Positions 36,729 through 47,273 of a stretch of 64,000 bases of DNA are shown here, one piece after another. Numbering within the stretch: position 1 is the stretch's first letter; each line of letters opens with the position of its first letter. Location: positions 550,042-614,041 of the forward strand of contig NW_006767435.1 in the NCBI RefSeq assembly GCF_000264995.1, given 5' to 3'. The notes below the pieces were generated by a model that was given only the letters and a program-made list of their open reading frames with translations, ran no database searches and was not told the origin of the DNA. A program made the position numbers and the translations under genes. The stretch comes from Punctularia strigosozonata HHB-11173 SS5 (Eukaryota > Basidiomycota > Agaricomycetes > Corticiales > Punctulariaceae).

Positions 36729-36988
36729 ACAATGCCCGTTTGCGACGAGAGCGTATTCCGCGGGGAGTTGTACGCCGAGGAGGCGACGCTAGAGGGTGGG
36801 TTGGTCGTGATCGCATGCGAAACGGCGGGGAGTATGTTGCCTTCTGCGGCGGGCTTGGGCCGTTTCGTGCGATGCCAGTCATGGTAGTAGACGCATGCGC
36901 AGTGACTACGAGGCGATACGCGTGAATTTGACTTCCTCGGGGGGCGGGAGACTTACCGGTCGTAGATGTACATGCTGTAGATGGTCAT
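36218..36988 (-). CDS. BET5: TRAPP complex subunit Bet5 (TRAPPC1)
   Basis: Longin-fold core subunit of the TRAPP tethering complexes, the exchange factors for Ypt1/Rab1 at the Golgi. The start MTIYSMYIYDR is the complement of 36986-36988; an intron (about 36910-36955) follows, then HCACVYYHDWHRTKRPKPAAE. A Ser/Pro/Gln-rich loop of about 70 residues sits where yeast Bet5 has a short one. It continues FDEEAKLVYGVMVSLRAMVK, then after an intron SYKLHLFETLSGYKF-like residues, LSDPSTDSLRFILRQIYTG, PFLEYVVRNPLVQMD and a C-terminal SVFP at 36218. This is the intact copy; part of it recurs at 34868-35378. The stretch 36989-37354 between this start and the next gene shows no feature I recognise beyond the presumed promoters. 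Confidence 0.9.
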
Positions 36989-37354
36989 GTTGGCTTAGCT
37001 TCGGGTCGATAATCACTGCTGAGGACTTCCTCGAGTCTTCCTCTGCACACCTCTGCGGAGCCGCGTGTTGGACCGTGTATAGCAACCTCCGATAGAGGAC
37101 CGGTGAAGCGACGGATGCTGTTAAGAAGCGGCATCGTCCTGGGTCACACTGGGTTAGGTTACCGACGGCTTGATCTTCGCGTTCACCGGCACGCTTCTTT
37201 CAAGTTCACCATCATGGCAACCGCCCGTATATCCAAGCAAGCCTCCGATTCCTGTCTGTGTGGGGTTACTTAACATCCGGCCAGACATCGGAGTTGAGGA
37301 GCCTCAGCACTCGGCCTGTGCTTGGCCTGATACATACGCTGCTCCTGGGCCACC

Positions 37355-38702
37355 ATGCTATCCACTCAAGTGATCATGCAAGGCTCCTTACTATTGCTCT
37401 CCGCACTCAGCTTTGTGGGTGCACACCCAAAGCCTGAGGGGCAACTGCTACCCAGAACTCTCAGCAATCCCGCTCAGCAATCAGGCTACTCCACATTCGA
37501 CATGCTGGATGTCCCCGGTCCCCCGCGCTCCTTCGTCGCCCTTTCGTCTGTGCCCAGCATTTGCGCCCAGTATACAGGGCCAGGTCAGGAATGCGCAGCG
37601 CAGATGCAGGCGTTTAACGTCACCTTGGGTGACTGCGGCTCTGCCTGGACGGTGTGCCGCTGCACAACTGCGAACATCACGCTCGAAGAGGGCATCGACC
37701 ATTTAGCTCGCGTGCCCATCGGGTTGCGACGAAACGTCGGAACCGTAAGTGTCCTTTATTGACCACACCGCACAATTCCGGAGTCCTGATGCATGCATAG
37801 GTCATGCTCATGCCAGATAGCTCAGCTCATGCCTACACTCTTGCCAGCGACATCCATTACTTCGGTGTTTGCTCTCAAAGGACCTGGATTCACGGTAAGT
37901 TGCCGAGTGACCAGGCGTCATCACTTGCTCAACGCGCCGTTCGTTGACAGAATCGACGCACGCGTCCGATCATGGACACTCGTCGTCCGACGCATGGATT
38001 AGCGCCGTCGACGGGGATAGCTGCGTTCCTGACACATACGCACAAATAAACTATGTCGAGGTCTGTGATCATAGTAGCAGCTCCTTGTGAGTCGCGTGTA
38101 ATGACGCGGCCACTGCAGGACTTTGCGCAAGTGAGCGTACTGCAGGTTTATCTCCAGCTGCACGGCCAGCTTCCTCCCGGATTCACCTCCGACTGCATGC
38201 CCAAGCAATTCGCGTACATGCAAAGCCTGTCCTTGTACAACAACGCCACCCTCTTCGGAGATACGTGCGCATTCAACGATGACTGGACCTCGTCTGCCTT
38301 GTCAGCACATCTTTCGAAGTCGTTACTTGCTTCAGGCTGACGGACTTGACTTCCAGACACACGGTCGCTCCTCCGTCGATCGTGACGGACACAGTGATCA
38401 CTGGCTCGTACACGACCGTGACTGGGACGTCGAGCGTTACAGCTTTGTCTGGCGTCATCGCTGCCGCCGCCACGGAACTCCTCAGCTCGCAGTCGGCTGG
38501 AGCGACCTCGACGGCGGGTGCGACTACCACGCAGGGCACCGTTGGGGGAAATGGGGTCTCAGGTACCGCTGTTGTACCTTCGGATGGGACCAATACCGCT
38601 ACGCTTCCCAGTGCAAGTACCAACGGGGCAATGATGACGGGGACACCAAGTCTGGCTTCGTTGCTATCCTGCGTTGCTATTCTGTCAATTGCTCTGTGTT
38701 GA
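37355..38702 (+). CDS. Secreted GPI-anchored con-13-like protein with an HExxH motif
   Basis: Resembles the fungal conidiation-specific protein 13 family (recognition from memory). The N-terminus is a signal peptide (MQGSLLLLSALSFVGA, possible alternative start at residue 8). The ectodomain has paired Cys (CAQYTGPGQEC, CGSAWTVCRC) and NxT sites. Splicing across 37896-37950 creates WIHESTHASD, that is HExxH followed by Asp, as in zinc metallopeptidases. Further blocks are DSCVPDTYAQINYVEDFAQV and LPPGFTSDCMPKQFAYM. The C-terminus is a Ser/Thr/Gly-rich stalk ending in a hydrophobic helix (SLASLLSCVAILSIALC), typical of GPI anchoring. Introns lie near 37746-37800, 37897-37950, 38060-38115 and 38285-38350. 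Peptidase activity is not known to me. The region 38703-39054 after it holds nothing I recognise. Confidence 0.78.
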
Positions 38703-39054
38703 TATCCGTACTTGCGCAAACTGGTTGGATGTATGTACATACTGGTCGATTGCTCTGCCGGTACCTGGACAAAACCGGGATTCATGACTGAGTTCATCGA
38801 GACACCAGCAGAAAAAATAAGGAGCTCCTAGCGGTGTTGTGCGTGTCCCTGTCGCTCTTCCTACTCAGAAAAAGGGTGGCATATTGGCTGGCCTTTATAG
38901 GAGGAAAGAAATTGCGTCATTCGTAGCCACTAGCACCACCTCGCCTCCGATACGTACGCGACAATACGCTACTTTTCTCTCTCCGCCTCCTCCGCCAAGC
39001 AGTGAGCACCAATTGAACTTTTCAGTTGTCCTCTGGAAGAGGAATAAAAAGGTT

Positions 39055-39175
39055 TGACGAGAGTGGGATTCGAACCCACGCCCTTTCGGACCAGATTCCA
39101 ATATTATCGGAAGATGTACAGCTACTCGCTGTTGATCCTTAGTCTGGCGCCTTAGACCGCTCGGCCATCTCGCCA
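39055..39175 (-). tRNA. tRNA-Leu (anticodon AAG) with intron
   Basis: Reverse-strand cloverleaf. The acceptor arms TGGCGAG and CTCGTCA pair; the D arm has GCC/GGC; the anticodon stem is CCAGA/TCTGG with loop CTAAGG then A; the anticodon AAG is the complement of 39138-39140. A 40-nt intron sits one base 3' of the anticodon. A variable arm (TCC-GAAA-GGG) marks a class II tRNA, and the T arm is GTGGG-TTCGAAT-CCCAC. Without the intron it is about 81 nt. The CCA end is not encoded. Confidence 0.95.
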
Positions 39176-39378
39176 TGTGTACTTCATAGGCACCAAATAT
39201 CCATAGCCCTGGCCGTATATAGTGTGTCCTGTGTTCTCGATTGAAGAGCACTCTCAGGCTGTAGCACTTCAAGTAAGTATGTAGGAGTTGACAGAGGTGA
39301 TGTTGTCACGAGGTCGATAAGGGAACGAGAGGATTTGGATGATACGGAAGTTGGCGGGATTGGGAGGTTTTGGAATGA

Positions 39379-41196
39379 TCAAGATTGGAGACGTTTGAAG
39401 GGACCCAGTACGCGCTCAATAACTTCCTGCAAGTACGGGCCCAAGTAGCGGCCTCGTTCAAACTCTTGCTCAATGGTCTTCCGGAATTCGACAGCCTGCT
39501 GCGCCACGGATGCGTGATTATCGGGAGTGAAACGTTGAATTAGGTGGGGTAATTCCTGCGTCGAAGCCATGTCGTATGGAGTCGACGAGGTTGGGTATTT
39601 ACATACCAGCCCGTGGTGATCGAGTTGGCGCTTCCATCCCTCCGCGAGATGCAGGGTATGCGCATTAGCTGCTCTGCGCGAGCGGGCACTCGCAAGCACC
39701 ATGACTTGAGAGTCCGCATCCTGAGCAGAGGTGGCAGTAGAGGTGGGTATGAGCTGAGCGTGTGCACCCGTGGGGAAGCTGGAAGTTCTTGCACAAGGTG
39801 ACGTTGTTTGGGTCAACGAGATGCCCGTTGTCGTCACGCGAGCAGTAAGCCTTGGTCCTCCCGTTCCAAAGCACAGGAGACCGACAGGCGCGCACGTCGT
39901 GGAGGTGACATCCAAGGCATAAGGCGCACGGCGAATGGGCGATCGCGCCGGCGCCAAAACGAAAATTCTGGTCGCGTCCGGAGACGCTCTCGCCTCGGGC
40001 GTATGGCGCGTTCGTACGTGCCGTCTTTGTCTTTCCCGTGCGCATGGGTCCTAACGCGCGTGCTGCGGCTATTGTGGAAAGAACATGCGCGAGTTTCGCC
40101 ACCGATATGATTCGCGTCGCGACGCGTTGTCAATCGCGTATTGACGCGATGCAAGCGTGCCATGCCATGTATTTCGTTCGCATATTGACGCGCCGTGTTG
40201 TGCCAACGAGCAAAAATTTGTGAGACAGGTATGGACATTCATAGAGAATGGAATGTGAGCCGCGATTCGTGGATGCGTTTAGGGGGGATGCGAATACGGT
40301 TAGCGAGTTGCTCTTAACCTTGCAACTTGGTCCAGAGACAAGACTCACGCTTTGGCCGCCTCATACATTTGGTTCTGGAGATACTTTAGCATGATCCGAT
40401 GGAGACGCTCCTCGTTGAACAACGCCGGGTTGAAGAGTTTGCTTGGGTTATGCTCGTACGTGAGGTGCCATTCTTGCCTCACTTCCTGCTCATAAATCAG
40501 GAGAGAGGCAACACCGTACTTCTCGTTACGGATGGAATGGGTTTCGATGGAGTGAAAGAAGTCCACGAAGTCTTGCACAACTTCCTGGCTCCACCCTACG
40601 TTCCCCATTTCCTTGAGCAGCCCCGCTTTTGCGATTGTGAACAGGCGCCAATCCAGGTCTTTGTCCTCCTTGCAGTTCTTCGAGGCACAAGCCGACGACG
40701 ACAATCGCAGGGCAACTCCGTCACCATCCCGGGCCATGTAGAAGACGTCCTCAGACGCGACCATCGCGTTTTCCGTTGCCTCGCGTTTTCCTTCCCCTCC
40801 GAAGTACCATAGGTGGACGAACTTGTATTGCTTTAGTCGCTGGAGGGCGTATGCAGATACTTGCGATGCGTCGGAGTCGGCTACCATCTGGTCGCGACCG
40901 TACCTAGGAGCCCTAGGTCGGTTCTTAGCAGCTTCCCGTTCTTCCTCAGCTCTCTCCGCTTCCTCCCGTTCCTGCCTCTCTCGCTCTGCTCGTTCTTCGG
41001 CCTCCCTATCTTCCCGCAACTGCCGATCCCAGGCTTCCTTCTCCTGAGTGTTTTGGGTTCGCCACGCGTCAACGAGGGATTGCGCCGCTTGTTCCAGGGT
41101 GTCACCACGGCTTTCCAGCTGTCGTACTGCTGCATGCGCGGCTCTGCCGAAGTCGGGGACCGCCTGCTTGTACGGGTTCGTAGTGATACGAGGCAT
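39379..41196 (-). mobile_element. Gag-like zinc-knuckle relic of a retroelement, or a domesticated copy
   Basis: A fossil of a family that I recall as common in Agaricomycetes upstream of reverse-transcriptase frames. The 5' part (starting near 41196) has a Lys/Glu/Arg-rich coiled coil and then a block with LKQYKFVHLWYF, which opens the conserved domain. The 3' part has Cys/His knuckles (CALCLGCHLHDVRAC, CSGCGLSSHGACEC). I find no reverse transcriptase, integrase or tyrosine recombinase next to it, so it looks incomplete. A gt donor closes the first part, so a multi-exon host-type gene cannot be excluded. The exact family (DIRS-like is my guess) and its age are uncertain. It lies about 200 bp from the tRNA-Leu gene. 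Confidence 0.6.
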
Positions 41197-41452
41197 CCAG
41201 AGAGGACAGATGAGTAGGCTTTCGAAGATTTATTGTATCTGCAGAGACACTTGCGAGCGAGGTTCTTCGCGCGCGCCTCGTACAAGGCGGAAGTGCACCG
41301 CCATCCGCAAAGGCGCACGCTCAGCACGCTGTTCTCACGTTTCCGTACCTCGCTTTACCTCAGAACTCTAACTTCGAGGAGTCGGAATTGAACATTGCTA
41401 TTTCACCAAGAGACAATAATTATCGCGGTCAACTCGCAATCTCAACGTGATC

Positions 41453-42921
41453 ATGGACGCATCAGGAGAGGAAGCCATTTCCGTTCTACAGGAACTTGGT
41501 CAGGCTCTTGTGTCCGCGATCTTGGAACGCGCCCCCCTCGCGCAGATCAAGCAGCTGATCGACGCGGATGCTCCCCTCTGGTGGCAAGACGCCGACGGAT
41601 GGAGCGCCTTGCATGCCGCTGCTTACACTGAAAGTGAAGCCTTGGTGCGCCTACTCATCGAGCATGGGGCGGTGTGGAACGCAGGTGATCTCCGTTCGTT
41701 TGTAACTCTGTGGGTGTTCCTTACCCTCTCCTCCAGTCGACAATATCGGCAATACGGCAGGGGATGTCGCGCTTTCCTTGAATAACGAAGCCTGCTACAC
41801 CATCATTCGCGACGCCGGTATCAGAACTGGTGACACGCGTCTCGTGAAAGTACAAAACCCGTTCTCATGCACATGAGGTCTCAGAGCTATTACTCGGTCT
41901 GCTATCCTCCAAACCTAGCGCCTTTGAGTCTCCTTCAGCTCTCGTGCTTCGGTCATCGGATACCACTGCTTCTGGGTCGCAAGACGAGTTCCTCGCGTCG
42001 CGGCTTCGGTTCACGCAGGATGCGAACGGCCAGGATATTTGCGTGGTCCGGTCCGGAGATGAGGATGTCGGCGTGATGATGGGCTGGGAGCGCGAGATCA
42101 GTGGGTTCTTCTGTTGCGTAACCAGTCCGCGATCGATGCCTGAGCATTCTCGCAGTGGAAGAATCTGTGCGAAAACTATGCTCCGACCACGAAAATCTTC
42201 GGAGCGGACTACGGGTCCTCAACGTCGGTTTCGGACTTGGTATCGTCAGTCCTCCGCGCAGACTTCGCAAACATACTGGTTCTGACTGGTAATTGAATCT
42301 TCGTAGATCGACAGCATCTTCCAGTCGTTACCAACACCGCCTGCGTTGCATGTCATCATTGAACCACATCCAGATGTCCTTGCCCACATGAAAGCTCGAG
42401 GATGGTATGACAAGCCAGATGTGAGGATCCTCGAAGGCAAGTGGCAAGATTTCGTCGAAAGCGAACAATTGTTAGGCATTGGCGGATTCGACGTCGTGTA
42501 CACCGATACGTTTTCAGAGCACTACAAAGGTCCGTCAGAATGATCTCGCCCACCAACGCCCGAGCGTCCCCATCTCACTTTCTGGTTAACGTGCAGACCT
42601 GAAGCAGTTCTTCGAGCACGTCCCTGATCTCCTGCGAGGCCCACATTCTAGGTTTGGGTTCTTCAATGGGCTGGGTGCCACCAGTACGTCGCTCGCACAT
42701 GTCACGACTGTATACTCATAACGCATCACCTAGACGCTCTGTTTTACGACGTCTACACGCATTTAAGCGACTTGCATCTAGCCGAACTCGGAATACAAGT
42801 AGAATGGAGCGATGTCGACGTGTTCGTCGGGAAAGACGAGGAAGAACGATGGGGCGAGACTAGGAAATACTTCACGCAACGCCTGTACCGCTTGCCCGTA
42901 GGCAAGATGAACCAATTATGA
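41453..42921 (+). CDS. RMT2: Protein arginine N5-methyltransferase RMT2
   Basis: Transfers methyl from S-adenosylmethionine to the delta nitrogen of arginine; yeast RMT2 acts on ribosomal protein L12. The start MDASGEEAISVLQEL is at 41453. N-terminal ankyrin-type repeats follow (DGWSALHAAAYTESEALVRL, NTAGDVALSLNNEACYTIIR). The methyltransferase domain begins with an acidic segment, MMGWEREIM, the AdoMet motif VLNVGFGLGI, ALHVIIEPHPDVLAHMKARG, WQDFVESEQL and FDVVYTDTFSEHYKDL. It ends with GKDEEERWGETRKYF and KMNQL. Introns lie near 41683-41737, 41820-41880, 42076-42130, 42246-42305, 42530-42596 and 42671-42735. Length fits. It runs divergently from the gag-like relic. Confidence 0.93.
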
Positions 42922-43069
42922 TCGACCTTGGCACGGTTGCTCCGCGCTGTCGGGCAGACCTTTCCGGCTCGGAATGACCCCGCTGCTATTCAAATCCATG
43001 ACATCGCTTTCGAAATGGCGACTGATTGGGTACCTAACGCTCGAGGATGGTTGTGACGCATCATGAGCG

Positions 43070-44715
43070 TTACTCGTGTGCAAATCCTCGCGGCATCTTC
43101 GCGCCTTGTGCGGGTTTCTGCTTCGCTCGAAACTCGCGAGCCATCTCGATCATGGGGACCCAGTGTACATGATCATGGCTGTTGACCCATTCAATGAAGC
43201 GCTCCTAGAAACGGTTAGTAGCAGGAAGTCCGCAGCACGGCAAGGAGAAGAGGTCAGCAGTGCACCGGCGGTGGAAAGGCGGTGAGCAGGATGCACCAGC
43301 ATGAGCAGGACGTGAGGGCGACTAAGAAGGACAGCGGTCAGATACGGATGACACGCCAAGACAGCAGCTGAGGACTCACCCGCTAACGTCGGGATGGATG
43401 GTGATCGGAAATATGAAGTCCTCCTCCTCGCTGCATCCAGAATAACACAAGTCAGGCAAATGAACCGCGAGAGAGCATGGTCGGCTTATACCGGTACAGA
43501 TACGTGAACATGTCCTTCCAGAGTTGCTCGACGTCTCTGGCGTTGACCTACACAAACGCCAAATGAGCTCGGCGAGTTGCTCGATGTGTTTATGCAAGTC
43601 GTACCCATCCATGAGAGTTGGCGCTGGCTTTGATAAACCTGGGACACGATCGTCGGGAGCGTAGCCGGAACGATATGATAACGCCCTTACATCATCGGGG
43701 GTAGGTCATCTAGATACCTATCGAAATCGTTGTCAGCGCAAGAAGCTGTTTCATGTGAATGCTGACTCACCAGTTGGCTGGTATCTCGACGAGGCCGGTT
43801 TCGTTTCCCCGCTGCAAAGGTTTCATCCACGTCTCCGCTTTGGCAGAGTAATCTATCTTGGTCCAGGTGTCCTTGTCACGCAGATAGTACGCCTGAGAGC
43901 TGAGGGCCGATGTTTGGTGAGATGGAATACAAATTTCAGAAGAAGGTGCCATACTCATGTGCCATGTTAGAGTGGTCTACGCGACGTCAAGTTCAGTGAC
44001 GTGCGCCAATAAAGGGTATATTGGACATTGTTTACCGTATTCGATGCCCTTGTCGAGCAGCAGATCCGTTCCTTCCGCGCTCGTCTCCCACCAAGGCGCG
44101 ACAGAGCCCTTTGGGGAGACTCCGCCGCAAAAGTCCGTAAGAAGCTTGTAAGTGTGCTCTAAGATGTCCTTTTGTTGCTCGGCGGTCATCGAGACGGGGT
44201 TCTAAGATACTATCAGCTCCAAATACACGGGCGGCAGCGTCGTGTGATGGGGAACCGCACCTCGTGGGAGTACCCGTGCAAACCGCTGCGGGATGAACGC
44301 GCCACAAGTCAGCGGGATCGGACGCGATGGTGACAAGCCCGACGAACATTTCGTGACCAGCATCGCGCACGGCGGCCATCTCCTTTGGGAAGGTCTCAAG
44401 GCTATGGCCGGGTATGAACCATGTCGTCTTCAGTTTGTACTTGTCGAAGAGCTTCAGCAGGCGGGGTACACCCACTTCCCCGGCGTACATCCCCTATTCA
44501 TGGGCGATCGGTCATATCGCACAGGGCGACAAGGCGGTGAACGACAACATACTCGAGAGATGTCCAAAGGAGAATCCTCCCCTCCATATGAGCCAAGCCT
44601 GAAGTTCAAATTCAGGATGGCACCGACGCATCTATTCCATGGTGTAATCCAGGACGCACCAGCCGGCGACGGCATCAACGTCGACACCGAACCCAATGAG
44701 CACCCGGCGAGGCAT
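43070..44715 (-). CDS. Polysaccharide deacetylase (NodB-fold) family protein
   Basis: Metal-dependent deacetylase-type enzyme. The start [19 protein letters not shown] is the complement of 44713-44715 and contains the catalytic Asp-x-Asp. [21 protein letters not shown] block and [14 protein letters not shown] follow, then GLHGYSHEN with the HxxSH metal site, and [12 protein letters not shown]. Downstream are [34 protein letters not shown], and [20 protein letters not shown]. The last exon ends RGFAHE at 43070. No signal peptide is seen, so it is probably intracellular. It resembles the bacterial/fungal cyclic-imide or peptidoglycan-type deacetylases rather than secreted chitin deacetylases. 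At least eight introns. The substrate is not determined. The following 44716-45105 is presumed promoter. Confidence 0.82.
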
Positions 44716-45105
44716 GGCTTGCTGTTGTCAGACGAGAAAGCCTTGCGTCGCCCTTATCGCGAACTGCAACTGTACCCGTGCATGGAATCCGTAGTGGGAG
44801 CATATGTTTTCCCTGGGATCGCGTTGAGCCTGCTCGTCTAAGATTAGCACGTGGCATCTCCGAGATTAGCACAGAGCGCGGCCTGACGACCGGGGCACGG
44901 TCGCTCGGCCAGTGGCATCAACAAGATGGCGGACGCAATCACCTTTGTCTTTTCCCTCTCCTCTCTTTCCTTGTCTCTAGCATTTCTCTCTACAACGGGC
45001 TTGACGCTCTCGCAGGTCGCATATCAATCTTCCGCAACAGTCGCAGGGCGACCTTCATATACCGCATTTCTTCCCGAGCTCTAGGACTTTCGGCATAAAT
45101 AAACC

Positions 45106-46139
45106 ATGGCTATTCCCAAGGGATTTGCGGCGCCCAAGGCTTCTGACAAAATCACTGTCGTATGAAGTGTTCCACCGTCGTGCTGCCGGCGAATGCTAAC
45201 TCCATGCGGTCTTCAGTACTTGTCGGCCAATGAAACTGCCCCGCCTGCGCCTCCGTTCGAGTTACAGAGATGGGTGCGTATTGTTCTCCCTTCAATACGA
45301 AATGGGGTTGATAGTCTCCCTGGTAGATCTCTCGTGACACTTGGAATGCTCGTGTGCCGGTCATCACGAGGACGTCTGCGAAATATTCAAAGCCAATGTT
45401 CGAGCGCGTTTGGACACTGATCGGGCTCATGTGAGTGCATCATAATGTGGACATATATGCGGTGTGGTGACCCATGCTCTACTTTCAGTGCGGTCATTGT
45501 CCTCCCGGTTGCCCTGTACCGCGTCATCCTCGCCGCGATGAACGACAACCGGGAAGGGGAAGTCAAATTCTTCTTCGAGGCCAAAGCGGTTAGCTTCGGT
45601 ATCCTCGTCGGAACCCTCCTGCTCTTCTGGCTGCCCATGGCCATCTGGAAGTTCATTGTAAGCCCATCATGCACCCAGTTTTCCCTTCCCCCCGAGCCAT
45701 ATCTTTCTTCCCAGGGAAACCGCCAGGTCAACGCCATCGTGCACAAGTGGGAGCGCGAGGACAGGGCAACTATGGGTCCCGGCGCCGTCATCCCCACCTG
45801 GAAGGTCAAGACTCCCGGCGTGATGAATATGTCCATCTGCCTCATCATCGACGTGCCGTCCGTGCGCGCGTCGCGGTCCTTCGGATTCAACACGCTCCCG
45901 GGCAACGTACGTCCCTTTCTTGCCAACAATACCATGCGTCGTGTTGCTGAATGGTGGCGTAGATCGTGAACGCCCCTCCGAGTTACTACCAGGGTGGCAA
46001 TGTTCCGCCTCAGGTCGGCGTCGTCAACGGCATGCCCGTATCGATACCTGTCATGTCTGAGGCTCCCAAGCCCGAGAATCCCTTCAAGGACCAAAACCCG
46101 TTCGAGGACAAGAACAAGGTGGAGGAGGTCAAGGTTTGA
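45106..46139 (+). CDS. Two-TM membrane protein with tandem NPF motifs, unknown function
   Basis: I do not recognise the family. The start MAIPKGFAAPKASDKITV is at 45106. After introns near 45160-45217, 45273-45370 and 45428-45490 the frame reads KYSKPMFERVWTLIGLM, joining the first membrane helix (AVIVLPVALYRVIL). A short basic/acidic loop follows (NDNREGEVKFFFE), then a second helix (AVSFGILVGTLLLFWLP). After two more introns come a hydrophilic domain with WEREDRATMGPGAVIPTWK and the C-terminus SYYQGGNVPP, which finishes ENPFKDQNPFEDKNKVEEV. Two NPF motifs are ligands for EH domains, so a role in endocytic or endosomal sorting is plausible. Confidence 0.6.
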
Positions 46140-46397
46140 GAACGACGATCCGCTAGCCTCCGTCCACATGGACTTGGATACATCTTTAGACTGGCAAGCC
46201 ATGGCTCGGTTTACTTATCGATATGTCATCACCTACGTAGTGTGCCCCGTCAGAAATGAGAATGCTTCTGGGACATTCTTGGACTGGGCGGAACTAGATT
46301 GAGTTGGGATACGAACAATAATCCTCGCGGAAGAAGGCGGGAAGAGCATCTGCAGTTCGTATTGGTACAGCGGCGAGTGTTGAGATCGTATTGACCT

Positions 46398-47119
46398 TCA
46401 GTCATCTTCGTGTATCACAATCTGGTGGGTTTCTGCGAGCGGCGTCGTCCCGGTATGCTCGACCGTCCGAGTCTCCTCGTCGCCCTCGTCCTGCCGCCCG
46501 TCAGCGGGCTGTGGACCCGACGCCCCCTCGTCTTCGTCGTCACTCTCCTCCCCGGGTCTCTTGAAGGTGACTTCTGCGCCGTTCACTAACCTCCGCTTCT
46601 TGAGCGGAACGCCGTCGCCGGCATGGCCGTCGGTCGAGGCGTCCTTCTCCTTGCCCACTTTGGTCCGCTCCTTCTTCTTTTGCCGCTTTGCCCTGTTTTT
46701 GTTCGTTTTCGCAGCAGCAGCCTCTTCGCGTTCGCGCTTCTTACGCTCGAACTCGGCTTCAAGCGTTTCCTGGGGTGGCAAGGTCAGCCTGCGCGCGTGG
46801 GCAAGGATGGCGACTAACGAACTTTCTGCGCCTCCTCCTCCAACATCTTTAGCCGCTCATATTCTCTCCGTCGACTGGCCTTGTATACGTGGAACTCTCC
46901 GCTTCCTGCACCGGCACTGCTGCCCTGTACATTCTTCATCATCTCCCTCGGTGGTCGTATAGTCTTGTCTTTCGGCGGCGGGGGTATATATGCCGGCTTT
47001 GCCGGATCTTTGAGCAGCCGCTCAAGCTGAGCGCGTTGTTTGTCCGTTGCGTTGGTGGCATGTTTGGGAGTCGGTGTTCCAGGCTTGGTGGAAGGACCAG
47101 GAGAAGGTGAGGCGGACAT
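46398..47119 (-). CDS. PRKRIP1-like splicing-associated protein
   Basis: The start MSASPSPGPSTKPGTPTPK is the complement of 47117-47119. The conserved block is GEFHVYKASRRREYERLKML, then, after an intron near 46772-46822, ETLEAEFERKKREREEAAAA and KNRAKRQKKKERTK. This matches the C-terminal half of animal PRKRIP1, a component of the catalytic spliceosome. The tail is Glu/Asp-rich and ends IVIHEDD at 46398. Most of the protein is predicted helical or disordered. About 220 aa. Confidence 0.82.
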
Positions 47120-47273
47120 GTCGAGCAGGGAGGGAGGAGAGGATCACTTGACCCTAAACTCGGGCTCGCGACGCTCACACAGCACAAGTCCCTCCAACGG
47201 ATAATGCATCTTATTAGGACATAGGACCATAGACTACCAATACATGCAGAAGACGTGAGCAGCGTCAAGTACC

